DNA of 14,946 nt from HGM13010 sp934527315 (lineage in GTDB: Bacteria; Bacillota; Clostridia; Oscillospirales; Oscillospiraceae): positions 1 to 14,946 of the forward strand of contig CAKTAK010000042.1 of the NCBI GenBank assembly GCA_934527315.1. The letters are read 5' to 3'. Both the position numbers and the translations under genes were made by a program. Below, in pieces: positions 1 through 6,792 of the stretch. Positions within the stretch are counted from its first letter, which is position 1; every line of letters begins with the position of its first letter. The notes below the pieces were generated by a model. That model was given only the letters and a program-made list of their open reading frames with translations. It did not search any database and was not told where the DNA came from.

Positions 1-778
1 TGATGGCCGAGGTGACAATGGGCGCGATCCACACCCGGGGATTCCGGACGATGTTGCCCATCTGGAGCATGGAGGTACCCAGGCCCTGGGAGACCAGGCC
101 GCCCCACTTATTCTCCCGGAAGGACAGCACCGCAAAGCCGACCATCTGTGCGCAGCAACCTGCCACAGCAGCGCCGCCGGCCAGACCAACCAGACCCAGA
201 GAGGCGCAGATTGCGGCGGAAGAAATGGGCAGAGTCAGCGCAATACCCACCATGACGGACACGAAGATGCCCATCCAGAACGGCTGCAGGTCCGTTGCCC
301 ACATAATCAGGTCGCCCACTTTCATGGCGCCGCTGCCAATGGCGGGAGCAATCCATTTTGCCAGAGCAACACCGATGACAATGGTCACGGCGGGGGTCAC
401 CAGAATATCAATTTTCGTTTCTTTGGAAACGGCTTTGCCGCATTCCGCAGCAATGATGGCAATGATCAGAACGGCCAAAGGTCCGCCGGCGCCGCCCTCG
501 GCGTTGGCAGCCCAACCGACGGCAACCAGAGAAAATAGCACCATGGGGTCTGCTTTCAGCGCATAACCGATGGCCACAGCCATGGCAGGACCGGAAACGG
601 TCATTGCGTAGGCGCCGATGTCAATCAGATACTGAATGCCCAGCTGCTGGCCCAAGGTTTTGATAATGGTACCGATGAGCAGAGAGCAGAAAAGGCCCTG
701 CGCCATAGCGCCCAGTGCGTCAATGCCGTAGCGCCGCAGGGAAATCTCGATATTTTTTCTTGCCAGAAACTCTTTCAT
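1..778 (-). CDS. PTS transporter subunit IIC, PF13303 family (3' part missing)
   Basis: Reading the minus strand from the ATG at 778 gives an open frame of 259 codons that runs off the window start, so the C-terminus is not seen. It is a polytopic membrane protein, rich in Gly/Ala/Ile. Blocks that I recognise as typical of the PTS_EIIC_2 (PF13303) family include LIMWATDLQPFWMGI, ALTLPISSAAIC, AGCCAQMVGFAV, SFREN.WGGL and QGLGTSMLQM. Such proteins are the membrane component of a phosphoenolpyruvate-dependent sugar uptake system; the sugar is not known for this subgroup, and no EIIA or EIIB is visible here. A GAGAGG ribosome binding site (794-799) lies 15 nt from the ATG, longer than usual, but there is no alternative in-frame start upstream. 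Expression is probably controlled at the palindrome at 809-842. Family call is confident; substrate unknown. Confidence 0.88.
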   Translation of the reverse strand, partial: MKEFLARKNIEISLRRYGIDALGAMAQGLFCSLLIGTIIKTLGQQLGIQYLIDIGAYAMTVSGPAMAVAIGYALKADPMVLFSLVAVGWAANAEGGAGGPLAVLIIAIIAAECGKAVSKETKIDILVTPAVTIVIGVALAKWIAPAIGSGAMKVGDLIMWATDLQPFWMGIFVSVMVGIALTLPISSAAICASLGLVGLAGGAAVAGCCAQMVGFAVLSFRENKWGGLVSQGLGTSMLQMGNIVRNPRVWIAPIVTSAI

Positions 779-808
779 AGAAACGGATTCATTCCTCTCA
801 AAATAAAT

Positions 809-842
809 ATGCTTTACAGGTGTCAAGACATCTGTAAAGCAT
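809..842. promoter_or_regulatory. 34-bp near-perfect palindrome, probable repressor operator
   Basis: Outer arms ATGCTTTACAG (809-819) and CTGTAAAGCAT (832-842) are perfect inverted repeats, and the inner TGTC/GACA (821-824/827-830) also pair around a central AA; only 820/831 breaks the symmetry. The palindrome begins right after the -10 box of the promoter at 843-871 and covers its expected start point, the classic position for repression. Each half (TACAGGTGTC or TACAGATGTC) resembles the TACAnnTGTA boxes of BlaI/CopY-type repressors, which is an inference only. On the minus strand it is followed by a T-rich stretch, so weak terminator function for the upstream gene is possible. Confidence 0.75.
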
Positions 843-871
843 ACTATACATGGAGTGGGTCCATTTGTCAA
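843..871 (-). promoter_or_regulatory. consensus sigma-A promoter of the PTS IIC gene
   Basis: On the minus strand a perfect TTGACA -35 box (866-871) is separated by 17 bp from TATAGT (843-848). The predicted start point near 836 lies inside the palindrome at 809-842 and leaves a leader of about 58 nt before the ATG at 778. The -35 box lies only seven bases beyond the stop codon of the YwaF-like gene, so the PTS gene can be transcribed on its own. Confidence 0.85.
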
Positions 872-877
872 TGATGA

Positions 878-1633
878 TTATTTTTTAACGAGATTTGCCG
901 AGGAGAGACGGCTGCGCAGATGCCTCCAGACCCAACGAGGACCATACATGAGGAATACCACAAGGACAATCAGAACGGGAATTCCGAATAAATAATTGCC
1001 CCAGAGCACTTGGAAGGGGTAGAGGGGATTGCCCGGCAGCACATAGGACAAGAACATGAAGTTGGTGCCCCAGAAATGGTTGGCAATGACTGCCGGAATG
1101 GCGAGAAAGCACAGAATTACCACGCAGGCGGGCACTTGTTTCAAATTCGGCTGAATATCTCCGCCGACGGTGAGCATAAAGGGAAATGTGGCTAAGAGAA
1201 TATGAACGGAAAAGCTGTGGAATACCATGAAATTCACCGGCGGCAGGGTATTCCACGTGGGGAAAAGCATGGCAGCGGTGGCGGCGGGGAGACAGATGGA
1301 GTACAGAAAATTGCCCAGTTTGGCATTCGGGTGCCATGCGAAATAGGCAATCAGAAAGATGTTGATGCTGCACAGATGCAGGGGCAAATATGCCGGCTGG
1401 AAATTTCCGCCGATGAGCAGTCCGATATCCTTGAACAGTTCATCGCAAATCAGCAAAATGGCATAAACCCGCTGCATGACGGTGCGTTTTTCCCTTGTGA
1501 GGCTGCGGTAAAGCACGGCGCTGCCCATGGCAAAGCAAAGAAAGCCGGCAAGCCATGCCAGATGCACCGAGGAATAATAGCTCCAACCAAAGCCGTCGGG
1601 AATGGTATCCACCGTATCCAGAAAATGATTCAT
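878..1633 (-). CDS. YwaF / TIGR02206-family integral membrane protein
   Basis: 251 residues from the ATG at 1633, with several hydrophobic membrane segments. The block LPLHLCS (His86, Cys88) and the later NHFWGTNFMFL...GNPLYPF block are recognisable features of the bacterial YwaF/TIGR02206 proteins, which are distantly related to eukaryotic TMEM164. TMEM164 has been reported to act as a lipid acyltransferase using a conserved cysteine; whether Cys88 here has that role is inference. The start was set at 1633 because GGAGTG lies 8 nt upstream. The GTG three codons earlier (1642) directly abuts that ribosome binding site and is unlikely. The gene stands alone, divergent from the K+ channel, and reads toward the PTS IIC gene. 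Family is likely; function unknown. Confidence 0.8.
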   Translation of the reverse strand: MNHFLDTVDTIPDGFGWSYYSSVHLAWLAGFLCFAMGSAVLYRSLTREKRTVMQRVYAILLICDELFKDIGLLIGGNFQPAYLPLHLCSINIFLIAYFAWHPNAKLGNFLYSICLPAATAAMLFPTWNTLPPVNFMVFHSFSVHILLATFPFMLTVGGDIQPNLKQVPACVVILCFLAIPAVIANHFWGTNFMFLSYVLPGNPLYPFQVLWGNYLFGIPVLIVLVVFLMYGPRWVWRHLRSRLSSANLVKK

Positions 1634-1668
1634 AGGACTCACTCCAATTCAACCCAGTTATTTCCTCT

Positions 1669-1699
1669 ATTATATGCGGACTGACTTTTGAAATGTGAA
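1669..1699 (-). promoter_or_regulatory. possible promoter of the YwaF-like gene
   Basis: A perfect minus-strand TATAAT (1669-1674) lies 35 bp upstream of the ATG at 1633. The best -35 candidate is TTCACA (1694-1699) at a long 19-bp spacing, so only the -10 box is convincing. Confidence 0.4.
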
Positions 1700-1769
1700 C
1701 AAAGTATGAATGAAAACGTAAGATTTTCGGTAGCTTCTCAAAGGATTTGACCCTTTTTCCGGAACGGTC

Positions 1770-1798
1770 TGGCAAATACACGGAAATGAGCGTATAAT
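1770..1798 (+). promoter_or_regulatory. possible promoter of the K+ channel gene
   Basis: A perfect TATAAT at 1793-1798 lies about 54 bp upstream of the ATG at 1852. The sequence 17 bp before it (TGGCAA, 1770-1775) is a poor -35 match, so the promoter may be weak or helped by an activator. Confidence 0.4.
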
Positions 1799-1851
1799 AA
1801 ACAAAAAACGCACATTTTGAGGAAATGCGGAACATTCCGCCGGAGGATTGC

Positions 1852-3063
1852 ATGAAACAACCGAGAATTTGGCTGCAACGTCGAAAGCGTTTGTTTGAAA
1901 TTGTGGAAGTGGGTGCCGCGGACGATTGGATCAGCCGGGGCTATGATCTGCTCAGCACGTTGATTTTGGTGGTGAACCTGACCGTTACGGTGATGAACAC
2001 GTTTGACGCCATGTCCCTGCGCTACGGCGCAATGCTGAAAGGAATTGAGTCGTTCACCGTGGCATTTTTTGCGGTGGACTATGTGCTCCGCCTGCTCAGC
2101 TGCCGATTCCTGCGACCGGCGGAGCGGGAACTGAAAAGTCTGCTGCTGTACATGGTTTCCTTTACGGGCTTGGTGGACTTGCTGTCCTTCCTGCCCTACT
2201 ACCTGCCGTTCTTTTTCCCGGACGGCGCCGTGGCATTCCGTATGTTCCGGGTGATTCGGATTTTCCGGCTGTTCCGCATCAATGCCTATTATGACTCGCT
2301 GAACGTCATTACCGAGGTTCTGACCAGTAAAAAACAGCAGCTGCTGTCCTCGGTGTTCATTTTGCTGGTGCTGATGCTGGGGTCCAGCTTGTGTATGTAC
2401 AGCCTGGAGCATGAAGCGCAGCCGGAGGTTTTCCGGAATGCCTTTTCCGGCATTTGGTGGTCGGTTTCCACCCTGCTGACTGTGGGATACGGTGACATTT
2501 ACCCGGTGACAACATTAGGAAAACTGTTTGGCACCATCATCGCCTTTTTGGGTGTTGGTATGGTGGCAATCCCCACCGGTATTATTTCCGCAGGCTTTGT
2601 GGACCAGTATTCCCGACTGAAACGCATCAGCGAATACGCAGAGGAAGAGGACATTCAGTTCATCAAGGTCAGACTGTGGAAACACGATACTTGGGTGGGC
2701 CGGGAAATCAAGGATTTGTGCCTGCCGCACGGAATGATTGTGGCCATGATTCGCCGGGGAAAGGAGAATGTGGTACCCCGGGGCGATGTGGTTTTGAAAA
2801 GCGGAGACACCATTATTTTGGGCGCGGAGGCGCTGAAAGACAGCAAGCACATCGAGCTGAAAGAGCTGATTCTGGGCAAGCAGAATGCTTGGAACGGCAG
2901 GCAGATTCAGGAACTGGACATTTCCCGTCAGACGATTATCGTTATGGTGCAGCGCCACGGCACCATGCTGATTCCCCGGGGAGACTTGGTGCTGTTGGAG
3001 GGCGACCATGTGATTCTGTACAGTCAGAGCTATATCCCCTCTGCCAAACAGTTCGACGTTTAA
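1852..3063 (+). CDS. voltage-sensor-type potassium channel with two C-terminal RCK_C (TrkA_C) domains
   Basis: 403 residues from the ATG at 1852. GGAGG lies 5 nt upstream; the ATG at 1825 has GAGG only 2 nt away and was rejected. The N-terminal half has S1-S6-like hydrophobic segments. The S4-like helix carries arginines at every third position (Arg130, 133, 136, 139, 142), the pattern of a voltage sensor. The pore loop carries the K+ selectivity filter TVGYGD at 210-215. The cytoplasmic tail has two TrkA_C-like repeats, about residues 269-330 and 335-397, each with a PRGD motif followed by GD.(I/V)IL. No nucleotide-binding TrkA_N (Rossmann) lobe is present. The protein therefore should conduct K+ and be gated by voltage and possibly by a ligand bound to the RCK_C dimer; the ligand is unknown. 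Confidence 0.9.
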   Translation: MKQPRIWLQRRKRLFEIVEVGAADDWISRGYDLLSTLILVVNLTVTVMNTFDAMSLRYGAMLKGIESFTVAFFAVDYVLRLLSCRFLRPAERELKSLLLYMVSFTGLVDLLSFLPYYLPFFFPDGAVAFRMFRVIRIFRLFRINAYYDSLNVITEVLTSKKQQLLSSVFILLVLMLGSSLCMYSLEHEAQPEVFRNAFSGIWWSVSTLLTVGYGDIYPVTTLGKLFGTIIAFLGVGMVAIPTGIISAGFVDQYSRLKRISEYAEEEDIQFIKVRLWKHDTWVGREIKDLCLPHGMIVAMIRRGKENVVPRGDVVLKSGDTIILGAEALKDSKHIELKELILGKQNAWNGRQIQELDISRQTIIVMVQRHGTMLIPRGDLVLLEGDHVILYSQSYIPSAKQFDV

Positions 3064-3091
3064 TGTGGAAAATCAAAGAAAACGCGATGCA

Positions 3092-3129
3092 AAAACACCC
3101 TGCGGAACCGCAATTCCGTAGGGTGTTTT
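3092..3129. terminator. bidirectional terminator between convergent genes
   Basis: Sixteen-base arms (3092-3107 and 3114-3129, one G-T wobble) enclose a 6-nt loop. A-run and T-run ends give a T-tract on either strand. It sits between the K+ channel stop (3063) and the 5'-nucleotidase stop (3159), so it can end both transcripts. Confidence 0.88.
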
Positions 3130-3158
3130 GACGTATTTCGGGAAAGTTTGTGGAAAAC

Positions 3159-5207
3159 TCAGTCGGCTGTAATGGCAACGGTGTTGGTTTCCGCGTTGTA
3201 ATCCACGGCAAATCCGATGGCACTGGCCAAATCCCGGAGCTGGAAGTAGTTATAGCCGCCCATACTGTAAATGGAGCAGTTTACCACGGTTCCGTTCACG
3301 GAGAGAATCCACGGGCTGGGGGCGCAGCTGTTGGAATCGTCTCCCCGGGCGGTCATTTCATTGCCCGTCGCGGCATAGGATTTTCCGGTGGTGCATTCAA
3401 TGACGCGGTTGCCGGAGGTTTCAATGGAGAAACGGCTGTCGGAGTCATTGACCATTGCGGCAATGTCCCGAATCTGGAAATAGTTGTAGCCGTCAATGGC
3501 ATAGGCGCTCAGTTTCATTTCCTTGCCGTTGTAGGTAACGGTCTGCTTGGAAACGCTCACATTTTGGAATGCCGGGGTGGTGAGCACGGTCACCCGGTCG
3601 CCGGTTTTCTCATACTTGGCTGCGTAGATTTTTCCGTCCAGCGCGGTGTTGATGTAATCCATCACCACTTCGTCCAGTTTGGCACCGGTATCCCGGGCAT
3701 TTTTGGCTTGGGTGAAGATGTAATAGCTGTCTCCGCCGGTGGCAACAAAGTTGTTGGTTACCACGGCATAGACATCGTCGGTTTTGAAGTCTTTTCCGTT
3801 CACGGAGAGGACGGAAACCCGGTTGATGCTCTTGGGAGCATAGTATGTGGAATTGGGGTACAAATCCCCCTTATCATAGGCAAAGCCGGAGTTTACAACG
3901 TATTTCATGCCGGCTACCTGAGGAAATGCGCCCATGGCGGTGGGCAGAGAGGCGGTAGATGCCTCCAGAGCCTCCAGCAGCTGCGCGCCGGTGACATAGA
4001 TCACGGAAACGGTATTGCCGAAGGGCAGTACGTCATTGATATCCTTCCGGGTGACATCGCCTGCGGAAACAGAGGCGCGGATTCCGCCGCCGTTCATCAG
4101 AGAAATCACGTGGTCATCGGGCAGAGAAACCAGAGAATTCTGCTTGGCATACCACAGCAGCGCGTCGGTAATCAGATCCGCCAGATTGGTTTCTTTGGTT
4201 CGGACACCGGGGTCCTTGCTGCCGTCCAAAGTGACGGAGCTGATGGCAAAGGGCAGACCGTAAGCATCTTCCACCTGCTTTTGAATGGTGCTGACCATGG
4301 CGGCTACGGTAATATCCGGGGTGACGGAAACGGAAGACGTTTTCAGATTTTCCGTGGTGATATTGCCTTTTGCATCAATGGTCACCTTGCCGATGTTGGC
4401 AAATTCGCTGCCGGTGGAGGTCAGATAGGTGTCGCCCACCTTGCCGTATTCGTTGGTTGCGGCTTGGATCTGCGCCAATGTGGAGTGGGAGTGTCCGTCA
4501 ATCAGAACGTCAATGCCCTTTACATGGTTCAGCAGGTCAATGGAGCGGTTGTTTTCGGATTCGCTGTCGATGCCCAGATGCGCCACGCAAATGATGTACT
4601 TGCAGTTCTGACGATTCAGACTGTCCACCTGCGCCTGTGCGGTGGCATACAGCGCGTTGGTGGATTTGAAATCCAAATCGGCCACGTTTGCGGGCAGTGC
4701 CTTGATGGCAGCCTCCGGTGTGGTCAGACCGAATACGCCGATGCGGATCCCGCCGGAGGTGGTGAAAATCCTGGTGCCGTCCATGGCAGCCTTGTTTTTA
4801 TAGGTCATATTGGACGTGAGAATGGGGAATTTGGCCGATTTAGCCAGCTCGGTGAGACGGTCATAGCCGTAATCAAATTCGTGGTTGCCGGGCACGGCAA
4901 AGTCATAACCCACGGCATTCATCAGGTCAATGGCGCTTTGTCCCCGAGAATTGTTCACCGCGGAGCTGCCCTGCAGAAAATCGCCTGCGTCAAAGAGCAG
5001 CACGTCCGCGCCCTTGGATTGCAGGTCCTTTTTCAAGGCGGCTACGGTGGCATATCCGTCAATCGCACCGTGAACGTCATTGGTATGCAGAATCACAACG
5101 GACCCTTTCAGACTTTCGTTGCTGTTTGCGGCAAATGCGGTGGTCATCAGACTCATGACCATCAGCAGCGCAAGGAGCAGAGAAAGCCATTTTCTTGCTT
5201 TTTTCAT
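3159..5207 (-). CDS. secreted bifunctional 5'-nucleotidase/2',3'-cyclic phosphodiesterase (UshA/CD73-like) with C-terminal stalk repeats
   Basis: 682 residues from the ATG at 5207, with AGGAGG 7 nt upstream. Residues 1-26 form a signal peptide (Lys/Arg, hydrophobic core, cleavage after TAFA). The metallophosphatase domain shows HTNDVHG (Asp44, His46), DAGDFLQG (Asp73), GNHEFDYG (107-114), AHLG (His210) and DGHSHS (237-242), all expected dimetal ligands. The 5_nucleotid_C domain follows, with NGGGIR (372-377) and LPFGN. The last about 135 residues contain two similar units, each with GYNYFQ(I/L)RD(I/L)A, typical of the copper-amine-oxidase-N-like stalk domains found on Firmicutes surface proteins. 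Outside the cell it should remove phosphate from nucleotides or nucleotide sugars, giving nucleosides and phosphate. The gene looks monocistronic. Complete and of usual architecture. Confidence 0.92.
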   Translation of the reverse strand: MKKARKWLSLLLALLMVMSLMTTAFAANSNESLKGSVVILHTNDVHGAIDGYATVAALKKDLQSKGADVLLFDAGDFLQGSSAVNNSRGQSAIDLMNAVGYDFAVPGNHEFDYGYDRLTELAKSAKFPILTSNMTYKNKAAMDGTRIFTTSGGIRIGVFGLTTPEAAIKALPANVADLDFKSTNALYATAQAQVDSLNRQNCKYIICVAHLGIDSESENNRSIDLLNHVKGIDVLIDGHSHSTLAQIQAATNEYGKVGDTYLTSTGSEFANIGKVTIDAKGNITTENLKTSSVSVTPDITVAAMVSTIQKQVEDAYGLPFAISSVTLDGSKDPGVRTKETNLADLITDALLWYAKQNSLVSLPDDHVISLMNGGGIRASVSAGDVTRKDINDVLPFGNTVSVIYVTGAQLLEALEASTASLPTAMGAFPQVAGMKYVVNSGFAYDKGDLYPNSTYYAPKSINRVSVLSVNGKDFKTDDVYAVVTNNFVATGGDSYYIFTQAKNARDTGAKLDEVVMDYINTALDGKIYAAKYEKTGDRVTVLTTPAFQNVSVSKQTVTYNGKEMKLSAYAIDGYNYFQIRDIAAMVNDSDSRFSIETSGNRVIECTTGKSYAATGNEMTARGDDSNSCAPSPWILSVNGTVVNCSIYSMGGYNYFQLRDLASAIGFAVDYNAETNTVAITAD

Positions 5208-5262
5208 ATGTTTCCCTCCTAAAAAACGGATTCTCAATGGGGTTTGCAATGGAATCGCTTTC

Positions 5263-5271
5263 ATTATAGCA
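5263..5271 (-). promoter_or_regulatory. extended -10 promoter of the 5'-nucleotidase gene
   Basis: The minus strand reads TGCTATAAT, a perfect -10 with the extended TGn element, about 56 bp upstream of the ATG at 5207. No good -35 box is seen (ATGCAA or GATGCA at 17-18 bp), as is usual for extended -10 promoters. Confidence 0.6.
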
Positions 5272-5340
5272 CGAACCGCAGGGAATTGCATCTACGGCCG
5301 GTTTGTCAGATACCATAGATTTGCGACTGCATTTTTGTGA

Positions 5341-5377
5341 AAGAAAACAGAAACTCCGGAGCCGTTTGGCCCCGGAG
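5341..5377 (-). terminator. terminator of the SLH-protein gene
   Basis: CTCCGG(A)GCC and GGC(C)CCGGAG arms (5354-5363/5368-5377, one mismatch) surround a GTTT loop. On the minus strand the stem is followed by a T-rich stretch down to 5341. It lies 20 bp past the stop of the gene at 5398. Confidence 0.75.
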
Positions 5378-5397
5378 CGGGATTGAATGGGGAAAAT

Positions 5398-6312
5398 TTA
5401 ATGGGATTCCAATAAAGCAAGTCCGGCGGAGAGCATTTGTGCGGCTTGCACCCGCGTCAGCGCGGCAGAGGGCACAAAGCCCCGGGGCAAAATCCGGCAG
5501 GCGCTGAGATTTGCCACGGCTTGCCCTGCCCACACCGGCATTTCAGCGCTGACATTGGGGGCAGACACATCGGTTAAATTCAGCATCCGGTTCAGCATCA
5601 CGGCAGCTTCCGTGCAGGTAATGGGGGCGTTGGCGGCAAAGGCGGTGCCCTCCTCGTTTGGATAGCCGGAGACGGTGCCGTGCATCAAAGCGGTGGCGAG
5701 ATAAGGCTTTTGCCACTGGGGAATGGCGCTGTCATCGGAAAATCCCGTGGTTTCGGCACCTTGGAGAATCTCCTGTCCGGTCAGCTCCATACACATGGAC
5801 AGAAATTCCCCCCGACTGACGGTGGTTTGGGGAGAAAATACATAGCCACTGCCGATTTTCTCACCGGTGAAAATGCCCCGCTCCGCCAGACGAACAGCAT
5901 CGGCATAGCCGGGATTGCCCGCCATATCGCCATAGAGCACCGTGGTTTTTGCTTTTGTAATCTGAATGATGACCGTAGCCTCCTGAGAGCAATGCCCCTC
6001 CGGGTCCTCCGCCACATAGCCGAAATAGTCCTTGCCCCGTTTCCCCTCCCCGGGAGTATAGACAAAGCTGCCCTCCGGCTGCAGGTCTACGGTGCCTTTC
6101 ACCGGGGCGGTGGTGATGCGGTAAGTCAGCGGATCCCCCTCCGGGTCTGTGGCGGCGAGGGTTCCGCCCACACTGACGCCGCGGTAAGTGGTCAGCTCCA
6201 GATTTTCCGCCACGGGGGCGGTGTCTCCGGCGGCAGCCGGCAGCAAGCAGAGCGTAAAGACAAATGCAGCCATGGCTGCTGCGGTAGATGCAAAGAAAAT
6301 GCGTTGTTTCAT
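5398..6312 (-). CDS. secreted Ig-like/S-layer-homology domain protein
   Basis: 304 residues from the ATG at 6312, with GGGAGG 7 nt upstream. A signal peptide covers about residues 1-29. Residues about 35-118 match the Big_17 cadherin-like bacterial Ig fold (ATDPEGDPLTYRI, then GSFVYTPGEGKRGKDYFGYV). The remainder has three S-layer-homology repeats: one starting near YADAVRLAERGIF, one with AIPQWQKPYLATALMHGTVSGY, and one with PVWAGQAVANLSACRILP and RVQAAQML. SLH repeats normally anchor proteins to cell-wall polysaccharide, so this is a small surface protein with one adhesive or spacer domain; no enzyme domain is present. It lies downstream of its own -10-like site and upstream of the 5'-nucleotidase in the same direction, with a terminator between. 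Partner unknown. Confidence 0.87.
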   Translation of the reverse strand: MKQRIFFASTAAAMAAFVFTLCLLPAAAGDTAPVAENLELTTYRGVSVGGTLAATDPEGDPLTYRITTAPVKGTVDLQPEGSFVYTPGEGKRGKDYFGYVAEDPEGHCSQEATVIIQITKAKTTVLYGDMAGNPGYADAVRLAERGIFTGEKIGSGYVFSPQTTVSRGEFLSMCMELTGQEILQGAETTGFSDDSAIPQWQKPYLATALMHGTVSGYPNEEGTAFAANAPITCTEAAVMLNRMLNLTDVSAPNVSAEMPVWAGQAVANLSACRILPRGFVPSAALTRVQAAQMLSAGLALLESH

Positions 6313-6367
6313 AAGCGCGCCTCCCTGTATGATTTTGACATGGAATATTTTGCGCAGGGGGAAAAGG

Positions 6368-6396
6368 ATTATACGCCGTGCGAAAAAACGAAAAAA
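6368..6396 (-). promoter_or_regulatory. possible promoter of the SLH-protein gene
   Basis: A minus-strand TATAAT (6368-6373) lies 55 bp upstream of the ATG at 6312. The -35 region is a T-run (TTTTTT at 17 bp) and only weakly matches the consensus. Confidence 0.4.
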
Positions 6397-6448
6397 GATT
6401 TCGCAGCCGTTGATTCCGGTCTCTCAATGTGATAAACTTTCCCTATGC

Positions 6449-6493
6449 TTGCGGAAGATATTTCGCAAAATATATTGCGGGTTCATTCCGCAA
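6449..6493. repeat. cluster of TTGCG/CGCAA inverted repeats in the leader of the ACT gene
   Basis: TTGCGGAA (6449-6456) and TTCCGCAA (6486-6493) are perfect inverted repeats. Between them lie TTCGCAA (6462-6468) and TTGCGGG (6475-6481), which can also pair. The cluster lies just before the GGGAGG ribosome binding site at 6499-6504. It could be an operator with repeated half-sites or an RNA structure that affects translation. Confidence 0.5.
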
Positions 6494-6510
6494 AATTCGG
6501 GAGGTACATT

Positions 6511-6780
6511 ATGCGAGCAATCGTAACGGTGGTCGGAAAAGACCGGGTGGGCATTATCGCGGAAATCTGTGTATTGCTTTCTTCTTTCGGTGTGAACATT
6601 CTGGACATCAATCAGACGGTCATGCAGGAATTCTTCACCATGTCTATGCTGGTGGATACAACACAGGCAACTGTGGAATTCGGCGATTTGGTGGAAAATC
6701 TCTCCAAAAAGGGCGAAGAAATGGGAATGAAAATCCGCGTGAACCGGGAAGACCTGTTCAATGCCATGCACAAAATTTAA
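6511..6780 (+). CDS. ACT-domain protein, UPF0237 family
   Basis: 89 residues from the ATG at 6511, chosen because GGGAGG lies 6 nt upstream; the frame extends farther back to 6445 without a ribosome binding site. The whole protein is one ACT domain: a beta strand with VVGKDRVGIIAEI at the N-terminus, the NILDINQTVMQEFFTMSMLVD central part, and a final helix-strand. ACT domains bind small molecules, often amino acids, and regulate partner proteins. Only 12 nt separate it from the UPF0210 gene, and UPF0237 and UPF0210 genes are commonly paired in Firmicutes. It is therefore probably the sensory partner of that protein. The ligand is unknown. Confidence 0.9.
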   Translation: MRAIVTVVGKDRVGIIAEICVLLSSFGVNILDINQTVMQEFFTMSMLVDTTQATVEFGDLVENLSKKGEEMGMKIRVNREDLFNAMHKI

Positions 6781-6792
6781 GGGGTATCTGCC

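Noticed and set aside
3..566. Plus-strand 187-codon frame at the window start
   Set aside because: It is antisense to the PTS IIC gene, whose translation matches PF13303 blocks closely.
775..792. Five-codon leader frame (MNPFL) whose stop overlaps the PTS IIC start
   Set aside because: The ribosome binding site lies only 1 nt before its ATG, too close for translation; overlap is probably chance.
3150..5222. Plus-strand 690-codon frame
   Set aside because: Antisense to the 5'-nucleotidase; its Gly/Val/His-rich product has no domain pattern, while the minus frame has signal peptide and metal motifs.
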